A DNA stretch of 64,000 nucleotides. It comes from JALEVB01 sp022768265. Lineage in GTDB: Bacteria; Bacillota_I; Bacilli_A; Erysipelotrichales; Erysipelotrichaceae. Shown here one piece after another: positions 35,693 through 43,886 of this stretch. The notes beneath the pieces were generated by a model. It did not search any database. It had not been told where the DNA came from and saw only the letters and a list, made by a program, of their open reading frames with translations. The stretch spans positions 53,370 through 117,369 of the forward strand of contig JAXFJE010000009.1 of the NCBI GenBank assembly GCA_034168985.1, written 5' to 3'. How positions within the stretch are numbered: the stretch's first letter is position 1; every line of letters begins with the position of its first letter. The translations under genes were made by a program, and so were the position numbers.

Positions 35693-36895
35693 TTAAACTG
35701 CACGATTATTCGTGCAGTTTTGTAACAAACGCTTATAGCTAACATCGATAGCGATAGCGCCTAGTGGTGCGGTTATCAAAATACCTAAGACAGCAATAGA
35801 TAGGGCTAATTGACCACAGGCTAAGCCAGCTGCTAAAGGTACAGAACCAATAGCGGCTTGAACGGTAGCTTTAGGTAGATAAGCTAAGACACAAAATAGC
35901 CGTTCTTGTTTGTTCAAAGGGGTCTTGATCATGCATAATGCCACACCTATCGCTCTAAAGATCAAGGCAAGCAAGATGACAAGCACCGCACTAAAGCCTG
36001 CGCTTAAGGTATAACGAATATCTACGGCTGCACCAACCAGGACAAATAATAATACTTCGGCTGCAAGCCATAATTTACCAAATTTCGCTGATAGTCCTTG
36101 ACTAACTTCATTGACCATTTTGACCTTGATGGTTGCGGCCATGGCAACGATGGCCAATAGACCTGACATGGTAATGATATCTTCAAGAGCTAATAATGCA
36201 AATGATAAAGCTAAGATGATGATGACCTTAAAACTATTGGCAATCGTGTGTCCATGTTGATGTTGCTGTTCAAAGAAAAAGCTGCTAGCAAGACCTACCA
36301 CGATACCAATCAAGATCCCGAAGATGATCGAAACAGGAATATCTAGAAAACTAGCTAGATTAACGCCTTGTCCTTGATTCATGCTTAAAAAAGAGGAAAA
36401 TAAGACGATGACGAAAATATCATCACAAGAAGCACCTGACATGATCATTTGTGGGATGCTTTTATTGGTGCCATAACCTTCATCCATTAATTTGACCATC
36501 CGTGGGATCACAACAGCTGGGGATACAGCGGCTAAGATAGCGCCGATCAAGGCAGCTTCTAAGATAGAGATATCTAATAATAGGGGCGCGATCAAGATAT
36601 AACCAATGATCTCAAAGGTAGCAGGGACAAAGGACATCATCAAGGCTGGACGACCGACCTTTTTAAGATCGTTCAGATCTAAAGATAAACCAGCTTTCAA
36701 CAAAATGATGATCAAGGCCATTTCTCGCAAGTCGCTAGATATAGCTAAGATCGAATCATCTAATAAATGGAAGGCATAAGGCCCTAAAAGGATCCCAGCA
36801 AATAACATGCCGATGATTCGTGGGAGTTTTAATTTTTCACAAATTGCGGCCATACCTAAGCCGATGATGAAAATATACGCTAATGATGTTAACAT
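35693..36895 (-). CDS. Cation/proton antiporter (CPA family), fluoride-riboswitch controlled
   Basis: The 400-residue protein has about 12 membrane segments and antiporter features (LPRIIGMLFAGILLGPYAF, GASCDDIFVIVLF with the acidic pair, AYLPKATVQAAIG). The start at 36895 follows AAGGAGGTAATC; the upstream open frame lies in the riboswitch. Na+/H+ or related antiporters are known in fluoride-response units, where they may restore pH or ion balance. The leader places this gene in that response. Confidence 0.85.
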   Translation of the reverse strand: MLTSLAYIFIIGLGMAAICEKLKLPRIIGMLFAGILLGPYAFHLLDDSILAISSDLREMALIIILLKAGLSLDLNDLKKVGRPALMMSFVPATFEIIGYILIAPLLLDISILEAALIGAILAAVSPAVVIPRMVKLMDEGYGTNKSIPQMIMSGASCDDIFVIVLFSSFLSMNQGQGVNLASFLDIPVSIIFGILIGIVVGLASSFFFEQQHQHGHTIANSFKVIIILALSFALLALEDIITMSGLLAIVAMAATIKVKMVNEVSQGLSAKFGKLWLAAEVLLFVLVGAAVDIRYTLSAGFSAVLVILLALIFRAIGVALCMIKTPLNKQERLFCVLAYLPKATVQAAIGSVPLAAGLACGQLALSIAVLGILITAPLGAIAIDVSYKRLLQNCTNNRAV

Positions 36896-36913
36896 GATTA
36901 CCTCCTTGATAAA

Positions 36914-37006
36914 CAAAAAAGCTGATGATCCACAACAAAAAATGTTGTAGAAGTCATCAGCTGTGTTAGCGGTTTTGGTATTAACCAAGGGAGAACTTCA
37001 TTCCCG
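36914..37006 (-). promoter_or_regulatory. Fluoride riboswitch (crcB motif)
   Basis: The minus strand has TATAAT at 37018-37013, then gggaatgaagttctccc, aaccgct and gctgatgacttctac. These are the conserved elements of the crcB/fluoride aptamer, with gaag pairing cttc as a covarying helix. The 3' part gctgatga also pairs with tcatcagc followed by T-run (36921-36911), forming the terminator. Fluoride binding should therefore allow read-through into the antiporter gene. Confidence 0.88.
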
Positions 37007-37033
37007 TGTATGATTATAGCGCACAAAAGATCA

Positions 37034-38311
37034 TTAGTCCATATTTTTCTTATAAACCAAACGGCGCCAAAGCAAAGGGCTATTTAACAAGTATTCTTCA
37101 TTTAAGAATTTTAGATATGATCCAGGAGTAACGATACCAGATAAATTGATCAAATTAAGATCAGGAGTACGTACCAAGTAGTCAGATAGCAAAACGCAGT
37201 TGGTACTTAAGACAAAGTAAGTCTTAAACTTACCTTTGGTAAATTTATACATCATGGCTCCAGTAGCTTTATATACCCGAGATGGATAGTCGTTGATCGT
37301 GCTAACATCTTGTTTTTGCTCTAAGGCCAGCTTGGCATCACATGACCAGGGAATGCTGCGCAAGCATAATTCATCGATCCGCTCTTGGATGATCTTTTTT
37401 TCCGCATCAGTTAACGTAAAGGCATAACTGATGATCATCTTATTATCATCCATGGCTTGCTTGATGAACTTGTCGCGATGAGCAATGATCAAGACCCCAT
37501 CACCAAAAGTACCACCTAAATGGCGATGATGCGCATCGTGACAGCCATAAGAATAGATCAAACCATTGAAGGAGATATCAACATGCCCAAAAGATTCGGG
37601 ACCATCGCTTTTCAAGTAGATCAAAACTTCTAGATCAGCCGGTTTATCTAAAGCTGGTTGATTAGAAAATTGTAAGTTTTTTGAAGCGTAGAATTTTTTA
37701 GCGGAAAAATAAAAGCTTTGGGGGATCAAGGCATCGATAAAGATCGGCAAGGATACGCTGGTATGTTTTTTATAAAGCTTTTTAGCTGGGGTAGGTAGAT
37801 GAGCACTTAGTTTATTAATGGTATCAAAGATCCCAAATAAGACCAAATAGCCTCCGATCAATAAAGATACTAGCCATGTCTTATTGCTCGGTTGTAAAAC
37901 CAATGATAAACCGATGATCGTATGAAAGATGGCTTTTAAGCTGTAATTTAGCGTGCCATGGGTCATGTCGATCTTGCAGCGATAGGCATCGATGACATTG
38001 ACGATCGCTTTGATGATCAACCAGCTGCCCATGATCATATTGATCAGTTGGATGATACGTTCAAAATGATAGATCGCATTGCTTAAAAAGAAGATATCAG
38101 CACCCAATAATAAGATATTTTGAATATCATAGCGTTTTTTGGTGATGATATTGAGCAATTGATTTAAGCTCAAGGATAACGCAAATAGGATGAAGCCGAT
38201 CTTGATCAAATAATATACCGATTCATGGCGCAATAAAAACAAACATCCTAAGATGATGGCGATGATGCTGGTAGTTATGCTAGTATAGTTTTCAAATATG
38301 TTTTTTTTCAT
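37034..38311 (-). CDS. Multipass membrane protein with C-terminal NlpC/P60-like (permuted papain) domain
   Basis: The 425-residue protein has an N-terminal half with about six membrane helices, HdeD/DUF308-like. The C-terminal soluble half (about 225-400) carries SFGHVDISFNGLIYSYGCHD and, later, STNCVLLSDYL. The His-first, Cys-later order recalls permuted NlpC/P60 (YiiX-like) peptidase-fold proteins. A function on peptidoglycan or lipids is inference. It overlaps the upstream secreted-protein gene by 20 bases, so they act together. Confidence 0.6.
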   Translation of the reverse strand: MKKNIFENYTSITTSIIAIILGCLFLLRHESVYYLIKIGFILFALSLSLNQLLNIITKKRYDIQNILLLGADIFFLSNAIYHFERIIQLINMIMGSWLIIKAIVNVIDAYRCKIDMTHGTLNYSLKAIFHTIIGLSLVLQPSNKTWLVSLLIGGYLVLFGIFDTINKLSAHLPTPAKKLYKKHTSVSLPIFIDALIPQSFYFSAKKFYASKNLQFSNQPALDKPADLEVLIYLKSDGPESFGHVDISFNGLIYSYGCHDAHHRHLGGTFGDGVLIIAHRDKFIKQAMDDNKMIISYAFTLTDAEKKIIQERIDELCLRSIPWSCDAKLALEQKQDVSTINDYPSRVYKATGAMMYKFTKGKFKTYFVLSTNCVLLSDYLVRTPDLNLINLSGIVTPGSYLKFLNEEYLLNSPLLWRRLVYKKNMD

Positions 38312-38837
38312 GTCTTAATCTTAGCATTATTTTGCGAATAATAAAAGAAATAGTGAGATATGCGATGATGCCTAAAGCAAAACGGGTAAAATGGAAGCTA
38401 AATGGGCTAACGATATGCCCTAAGGTGTCAAAAGTTGCATCCTTATCCTTAACAAAGACATCGTAACGTTGATGATCTTCTGGCCAATAACAAGCACCAC
38501 ATAGGTCTAGGACGATACCTTTGACTTTTTGTTGATCAATGATCAGATCGATCTGGTCATAATAATGATATTGATCATAATCAGCTGGTAAGCTAAATTC
38601 TTCTTGGGTATCGGTAGCTTGATAATTAGCAGTAGCTAAGACCACCATATCATCATAAAGGTACATACCTTGCGCATTAAGACTAAAATCTTCAACGCAT
38701 AAACCACTTGCGGTGCAGGTTGAAGAACCATAAGCATCGTTAGGGTGATAAGAAGTGAAACGAACAGCCTTCAAGCTTGGAAAGTGCGTGCAAAAGATCA
38801 TCCATAGGATGACGATAAGTAATTTTAAGATCTTCAT
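38292..38837 (-). CDS. Secreted protein with possible double-psi barrel (3D-like) domain and C-terminal membrane helix
   Basis: The 181-residue protein has a signal peptide (1-24) and an extracellular region with Cys pairs and a barrel-like pattern (STCTASG, MVVLATANY, VKGIVLDLCGACYW, YDVFVKD) resembling 3D/RlpA-type domains. A membrane helix and basic tail follow (LGIIAYLTISFIIRKIMLRLR). The conserved catalytic acids of lytic 3D enzymes are not clear. It is the first gene of a two-gene unit with the NlpC/P60-like membrane protein. Confidence 0.55.
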   Translation of the reverse strand: MKILKLLIVILWMIFCTHFPSLKAVRFTSYHPNDAYGSSTCTASGLCVEDFSLNAQGMYLYDDMVVLATANYQATDTQEEFSLPADYDQYHYYDQIDLIIDQQKVKGIVLDLCGACYWPEDHQRYDVFVKDKDATFDTLGHIVSPFSFHFTRFALGIIAYLTISFIIRKIMLRLRHEKKHI

Positions 38838-38932
38838 AGCATTATTTTATCATGATGATCCCCTTTGGGATAGGGTGTTATTTGCTTGAGCGATCGGCTT
38901 GATTTATTGTAAAATATCATAGAGGTATTACT

Positions 38933-39646
38933 ATGATCATACTATGTTCACCAACCAAAACCATGCGTAAAACTAGCCAACCAGGTATTAGTCAACCTTT
39001 GTTTCCAGCTATGGTAAGCCACTTGCAGCATTTGATGGTCGATGCAGGGGTTGAACTGATCCAAAAAAGCTTGAAGATCAATGATAAATTAGCTAAGGAA
39101 TGCTATGAAAATTTTGTAGAATTTAAAGCCGACCGTTTGGCCTTAGAAGCTTTTAACGGCTTGCAGTTTAAACAGTTAGCCCTAGAAAGCTTAAATGATG
39201 CGCAAAGAAATTATGCTTATGAGCATGTGCATATCTTAAGTGGCTTATATGGGATCTTAAGAGCTAGTGATAATATCGCTCCATATCGGTTAGATTATGA
39301 AAATGTCATTGCCAAACAGAAGATCATCGATTTCCATCGGGAAAATGTCAATGCTTACCTGCAAGCAAAAGATCAGGTTATCATCGATCTATGTTCACAA
39401 GAATATAGTCAGATCCTTGAGGTTGAGCACATCAGGATCGATTTTTTAGAAGCTAATTTAAAAAGCAAGGCTACCAACAGCAAGATTCAAAGAGGAAAGA
39501 TGTTACGCTATTGTATCGAAAAGATGATCATGGATCCTAATGAATTACAAAACTACCAAGAAGATGATTATCATTATCGTCAAGATATATCAACGAAAGA
39601 TCACTGGATCTTTGTCAAAGGAGGAAAAAATGATGAAAGTAAATGA
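38933..39646 (+). CDS. yaaA: YaaA-family peroxide-stress protein (UPF0246)
   Basis: The 237-residue protein has the family opening MIILCSPTKTMR and the conserved HILSGLYGILR. YaaA lowers free iron and limits oxidative damage in E. coli. Here it overlaps a Bcp peroxiredoxin gene by 17 bases, which supports an oxidative-stress role. Confidence 0.9.
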   Translation: MIILCSPTKTMRKTSQPGISQPLFPAMVSHLQHLMVDAGVELIQKSLKINDKLAKECYENFVEFKADRLALEAFNGLQFKQLALESLNDAQRNYAYEHVHILSGLYGILRASDNIAPYRLDYENVIAKQKIIDFHRENVNAYLQAKDQVIIDLCSQEYSQILEVEHIRIDFLEANLKSKATNSKIQRGKMLRYCIEKMIMDPNELQNYQEDDYHYRQDISTKDHWIFVKGGKNDESK

Positions 39647-40100
39647 AAAAGCGCTAGATTTTGCCTTAAATGATGCCAAGGGAAATGTTGTTAGATTAAG
39701 TGATTTTTTAGGTAAGAAGGTCGTATTGTATTTTTACCCAAAAGATAATACTCCAGGATGTACCAAGCAAGCTTGTGCTTTTAAAGCCAATTTTGCTTAT
39801 TTCCAACAACACGATATCGTATTGATCGGTATCAGCAAAGATAGTGCTCGCTCACATACTAACTTTGCCACAAAATATGAACTGCCATTTATCTTATTGA
39901 GCGATCCTGATAATGAGGTAGCTAATAGCTATGGCATCGTGAAAGAGAAAAAATTATATGGAAAAAGCTTCATGGGCGTAGTACGTAGCACCTTCATCAT
40001 CAATGAAGAAGGATATGTGGAAAAAATCATGGAAAAAGTAAAACCAGATACTAATCCAGCAGAAGTAATTGCTTATTTGGAGGGAAAAAATGCTGGTTAA
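39630..40100 (+). CDS. bcp: Bcp-type thioredoxin-dependent peroxiredoxin
   Basis: The 156-residue reading starts at the ATG preceded by GGAGGAAAAA. The frame is open 30 codons further but inside yaaA. Peroxidatic Cys44 and resolving Cys49 sit in TPGCTKQAC, with VVLYFYPKD before them and VRSTFIINEEG after. It reduces peroxides with thioredoxin. It overlaps yaaA upstream and the phosphatase-like gene by 11 bases downstream. Confidence 0.93.
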   Translation: MMKVNEKALDFALNDAKGNVVRLSDFLGKKVVLYFYPKDNTPGCTKQACAFKANFAYFQQHDIVLIGISKDSARSHTNFATKYELPFILLSDPDNEVANSYGIVKEKKLYGKSFMGVVRSTFIINEEGYVEKIMEKVKPDTNPAEVIAYLEGKNAG

Positions 40101-41187
40101 ATATGATGAAGGTTTGTTGCAAATAAGCAATGCCATAAGACAGTATTATGGTTTAGAAATTTATCATCAAGCAGATAAAGCAGTATATCAATGGTTAGAT
40201 GAGCATCAATTCAAAACTTTGATCGTTTTGATGATCGATGGGATGGGGGCAAGAAATCTCAAACAGCATTTAAGCAAAGATCATTTCTTGTTAAAGCATA
40301 TGCATAAAGAAGTGCCAACGGTCTTCCCACCAACGACCACAGCGGCCACAACAGCTTTTTTAACGGGGAAAAGTCCCAAAGAAACTGCCTGGCTTGGATG
40401 GAGCCAATATTTTAAAGAAGTAGATGATACGGTCGTCTTATTTCGTAATGAAAGTTTATATGATCGAACAAAATATCCTAATTTAAGTTATCATACTTTG
40501 CCGATCACCCCGATATTTTCCCAATTGTCAGCCAATGGTATCACTGTTAAAACGATCAATCCTAGCTGGGATGTGGATGGTACGGATGATCTAGCAGAAT
40601 TTATCGATAAGATCTTACAAGCTGCAAGCACCAAAACAGGATTTATCTATGGTTATTTTGATCAATTGGATGCCATGATGCATAAATATGGGCCTAGCAG
40701 CGAAAAAGTAGCCAAAATGTTGGAACTGATCGATCAAAAATTAGCGTATCTAGCTCAGAAGTTAGATAAGGATTGTGGGTTGTTGATCGTTGCGGATCAT
40801 GGACAGGTCGATGTACAAGCTAAATGTATCGATGATTATCCCGATATCTTGGCATGTCTTAAGCGTAAGCCATCTTTAGAAGCGCGCTGTATCAGCTTTG
40901 ATGTTAAAGATGATCAACATGCAAATTTTGAAAAAGCTTTTCGTAAACATTTCAATGAAGACTTTGCTTTACTAAGTCATGAAGAAGCTATAAGGATGAA
41001 TTTATTTGGCATCAATGAAGCTCATGAGCGCTTTGCAGATTTTGTGGGTGATTATGTTGCGATCGGTTGCACGGATGTATCTTTATTTCCATATAAACGC
41101 AACGATAAAGGTGATCATGCTGGCTCAAAAGAAAAAGAAATAATGATACCGCTTATCACGGTACCTAAGATGGAGCATAAAAAATGA
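40090..41187 (+). CDS. Alkaline-phosphatase-superfamily hydrolase (nucleotide pyrophosphatase/phosphodiesterase type)
   Basis: The 365-residue reading starts at the ATG behind GGAGGG. It has the metal-binding MIDGMGARN, the nucleophile Thr region TVFPPTTTAATTAFLTGKSP, YGYFDQLDAMMHKYG and LIVADHGQVD. This is the type I phosphodiesterase/nucleotide pyrophosphatase branch of the alkaline phosphatase fold. No signal peptide, so it acts in the cytoplasm. Overlaps both neighbours; substrate unknown. Confidence 0.85.
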   Translation: MLVKYDEGLLQISNAIRQYYGLEIYHQADKAVYQWLDEHQFKTLIVLMIDGMGARNLKQHLSKDHFLLKHMHKEVPTVFPPTTTAATTAFLTGKSPKETAWLGWSQYFKEVDDTVVLFRNESLYDRTKYPNLSYHTLPITPIFSQLSANGITVKTINPSWDVDGTDDLAEFIDKILQAASTKTGFIYGYFDQLDAMMHKYGPSSEKVAKMLELIDQKLAYLAQKLDKDCGLLIVADHGQVDVQAKCIDDYPDILACLKRKPSLEARCISFDVKDDQHANFEKAFRKHFNEDFALLSHEEAIRMNLFGINEAHERFADFVGDYVAIGCTDVSLFPYKRNDKGDHAGSKEKEIMIPLITVPKMEHKK

Positions 41188-41759
41188 TAGAAGAATATGT
41201 AGATTGTTTAAAAAATGATGGGGTGTTAGCGTATCCAACCGATACGGTCTATGGACTATGTGTCCGCTTTGATCATCAAGCGGCATGCGAGCATTTGCGT
41301 AATGTCAAGCACCGTCCTTTGGAAAAATCTTTTCCGATCATGGTTAGTGATGTTGCGCAATTAAAGCTGATCGCAGAAGTTAACGAAGATGATCTAAAGC
41401 TAGTAGCACGCTATATGCCAGGACCAATCACGTTGATCTTAAAGAAAAAAAGGATCATTGAACCATGGATGAATGATGGAAAAGAAACGATCGCCGTGAG
41501 GATGGCTTGTGATGAAACGCTGAAGGCTATCATCGATGAATTACAAGTACCGATCTTTATGACCAGTGCCAATAAAAGTGGCGAACCAGTCTTACAAGAT
41601 GCGCAAAGCATTGCTGCGCAACTAGCCGTAGATAAGATCTATGTAGGAAAACCAAAAGGTGAAAAAGCGAGCACCATCGTGGATTGTGTCAATGGCTATA
41701 AAGTAGTAAGAGAGGGAGTAATTACCCAAAAGATGATCGATGAAACCATAGGAGGATAA
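41184..41759 (+). CDS. tsaC: L-threonylcarbamoyladenylate synthase (Sua5/YciO/TsaC family)
   Basis: The 191-residue protein has the family motifs YPTDTVYGLC, KHRPLEKSFPIMV, MPGPITLILKK and PIFMTSANKSGEP. It makes threonylcarbamoyl-AMP from Thr, bicarbonate and ATP for t6A in ANN-decoding tRNAs. The short form lacks the C-terminal Sua5 domain. It overlaps the previous gene by 4 bases and is followed 5 bases later by glyA. Confidence 0.88.
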   Translation: MIEEYVDCLKNDGVLAYPTDTVYGLCVRFDHQAACEHLRNVKHRPLEKSFPIMVSDVAQLKLIAEVNEDDLKLVARYMPGPITLILKKKRIIEPWMNDGKETIAVRMACDETLKAIIDELQVPIFMTSANKSGEPVLQDAQSIAAQLAVDKIYVGKPKGEKASTIVDCVNGYKVVREGVITQKMIDETIGG

Positions 41760-41764
41760 AGTTT

Positions 41765-42991
41765 ATGCAAGATAAACAAATCGCAGCTTTGATCAAAGCT
41801 GAATTACAACGTCAAGAAAATAATATTGAATTGATTGCTTCTGAAAACTTTGTTTCTAAAGATATCCTCGAAGCCTGTGGCAGTATCTTAACTAATAAAT
41901 ATGCGGAAGGTTATCCGCAAAAACGTTATTATGGGGGATGTGAACAAGTCGATGCGATCGAAGCCTTAGCTATCGAGCGTTGCAAACAATTGTTTGGTTG
42001 TGAGCATGCCAATGTCCAACCGCATAGTGGCTCCCAAGCTAACATGGGGGTATATCATGCCGTTTTGCAGCATGGTGATGTTGTTTTAGGCATGGATCTA
42101 AATAGTGGGGGACATTTGACCCATGGGCATCCTTTGAACTTTTCCGGGCTGAATTATCAATTTTATGGTTATGGCGTTGATAAAGCAACAGGGATGATCG
42201 ATTATGATGTGGTATTGAGCCTAGCTAAAAAATATCAACCAAGATTGATCGTTGCAGGAGCTAGTGCCTATGCGCGAGTCATCGATTTTGCTAGATTTAG
42301 AGCAATTGCCGATGAGGTTGGGGCAATGTTGATGGTAGATATGGCGCATATCGCTGGTTTGGTGGCGGCAGGTTTACATCCATCACCAATTCCTTATGCG
42401 GATTTTGTAACGACGACCACCCATAAGACCTTAAGAGGTCCTCGTGGCGGAGTGATCATGTGTAAAAAACAATATGCGAAAGATATCGATCGGGCAATAT
42501 TTCCAGGATCGCAAGGTGGACCATTGATGCATATCATTGCAGCTAAGGCCATCTGTTTCAAAGAAGCCTTGGATCCAAGCTTTAAGGTATATTGTCAACA
42601 GATCTTAGATAATGTACAAGCGTTGGCAACTTCCTTGCAAGAAGAAGGTTTCCAATTGGTGAGTGGGGGCAGTGATAATCATTTATTATTGGTCGATGTT
42701 AAAGCTAGTTGTGGTAAAAATGGCAAGCAAGCTCAGCAAATCTTAGAAAGCGTCAATATTACGGCCAATAAAAATGCCATTCCATTTGATAGCGAAAAAC
42801 CATTCATTACTAGTGGTTTACGTTTAGGAACAGCTGCGATGACGACCAAAGGCTATAAAGATGAAGATTTTTATTTGATCGGGAAACTGATCGCTAGTGC
42901 ATTAAAAGATGATAGTGCAGATAATCTAGCCAAGGTCAAAGCCCAAGTAGCTAAATTATGTCAGGAACATCCATTCTATGAACAAGCTTAG
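41765..42991 (+). CDS. glyA: Serine hydroxymethyltransferase
   Basis: The 408-residue PLP enzyme has NIELIASENFVS, the PLP lysine in TTTTHKTLRGPRGG and GLRLGTAAMTTKG. It interconverts serine and glycine while loading one-carbon units on tetrahydrofolate. GGAGG precedes the start. Its end overlaps the membrane protein gene by 14 bases. Confidence 0.95.
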   Translation: MQDKQIAALIKAELQRQENNIELIASENFVSKDILEACGSILTNKYAEGYPQKRYYGGCEQVDAIEALAIERCKQLFGCEHANVQPHSGSQANMGVYHAVLQHGDVVLGMDLNSGGHLTHGHPLNFSGLNYQFYGYGVDKATGMIDYDVVLSLAKKYQPRLIVAGASAYARVIDFARFRAIADEVGAMLMVDMAHIAGLVAAGLHPSPIPYADFVTTTTHKTLRGPRGGVIMCKKQYAKDIDRAIFPGSQGGPLMHIIAAKAICFKEALDPSFKVYCQQILDNVQALATSLQEEGFQLVSGGSDNHLLLVDVKASCGKNGKQAQQILESVNITANKNAIPFDSEKPFITSGLRLGTAAMTTKGYKDEDFYLIGKLIASALKDDSADNLAKVKAQVAKLCQEHPFYEQA

Positions 42992-43496
42992 GGTTTATGA
43001 TCTTTGCCTGATAGCGTTGTTAGCTAGTTTGGAATATGTGATTTTCATTAGTTTTTCGAATATCTTATATTTAGAATTAATTACGTTTGTTATTTGTTTG
43101 TTTGCAGTAAGCTTCAAACCACAAGTAACCTTTTTGGCCAGCTTGATCTTTGCGTTGATCATGCTGGTCTTTAATGGCGTTAATTTTTGGAACTTGATGT
43201 ATTTGGTAATCTATCCTAGCTATAGCTTATTGGTAGGCAGCCTGAGGCGCTGGTATCAGCGTTATCCTTGGGCCTTATTTATTACCTGTGGCTTTTTATC
43301 TTTTTTGACCGGTCAGCTATTACAATTACCATTTATCTTATTCTCTAAAAAGCTAACGGTGTTATACTTATTGATAGGCTTAAAGACCTCGCTATTGCAA
43401 GGAGCGATCAGCATGATCGCATGCAGCTTATTATTTAAGCCATGTTATAAAGTTTTAACTAAGATGAGGAGCAAGCATGAAAAAAATAATGATTAG
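42978..43496 (+). CDS. ECF transporter S-component-like membrane protein
   Basis: The 172-residue protein has about five or six membrane helices and the short size and pattern of ECF substrate-binding S-components. The usual N-terminal Ala/Leu-rich helix appears as ALLASLEYVIFI. It overlaps glyA by 14 bases and the DUF4430-like lipoprotein by 20 bases. That partnership is known for corrinoid-type S-components, so a cobalamin or related ligand is plausible. The energising ATPases must lie elsewhere. Confidence 0.65.
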   Translation: MNKLRVYDLCLIALLASLEYVIFISFSNILYLELITFVICLFAVSFKPQVTFLASLIFALIMLVFNGVNFWNLMYLVIYPSYSLLVGSLRRWYQRYPWALFITCGFLSFLTGQLLQLPFILFSKKLTVLYLLIGLKTSLLQGAISMIACSLLFKPCYKVLTKMRSKHEKNND

Positions 43497-43875
43497 TTTG
43501 ATGAGCTTAGGCTTATTAGTTGGGTGTACTAGCCCTAAAGTTCAGATGAGCGATGAACCAATGACCATCAACATCAATATCATCGATGAAGTAAATGAGA
43601 AAGAATTATTTAAAGGCTCGATCAAGACCCGATATAAGGTCTTGGCTGATGCCTTAGAACATAAAGAAGAACTAAAAGTAGTGATGGAAGATGGAAAGCA
43701 AGGAAAATATATTACTTCCATGATGGATGTCGCTAGCGATGGTAAAAATTTTTGGACTTATGAATCAGATAACAATGATGATTGTTTAGAAGCAGCGATG
43801 TGCAAGGGCGTTAGTGAAACCACGCTTGAAGATGGTGATAATTTTGTTTTTATTTTTACCGATGAATCGAAATAG
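43477..43875 (+). CDS. DUF4430-like lipoprotein
   Basis: The 132-residue lipoprotein has lipobox LLVGC. A small beta-rich domain includes TRYKVLADALEHKEELKVV and an end EDGDNFVFIFTDE, as in DUF4430 (transcobalamin C-terminal-like) proteins. It probably captures a ligand for the overlapping S-component. The domain call rests on pattern and context. Confidence 0.65.
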   Translation: MKKIMISLMSLGLLVGCTSPKVQMSDEPMTININIIDEVNEKELFKGSIKTRYKVLADALEHKEELKVVMEDGKQGKYITSMMDVASDGKNFWTYESDNNDDCLEAAMCKGVSETTLEDGDNFVFIFTDESK

Positions 43876-43886
43876 GAGGAAAGCTT

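Noticed and set aside
36896..36988. Upstream extension of the antiporter frame as its true N-terminus
   Set aside because: The extension is the riboswitch and terminator; a strong ribosome site precedes the ATG at 36895.
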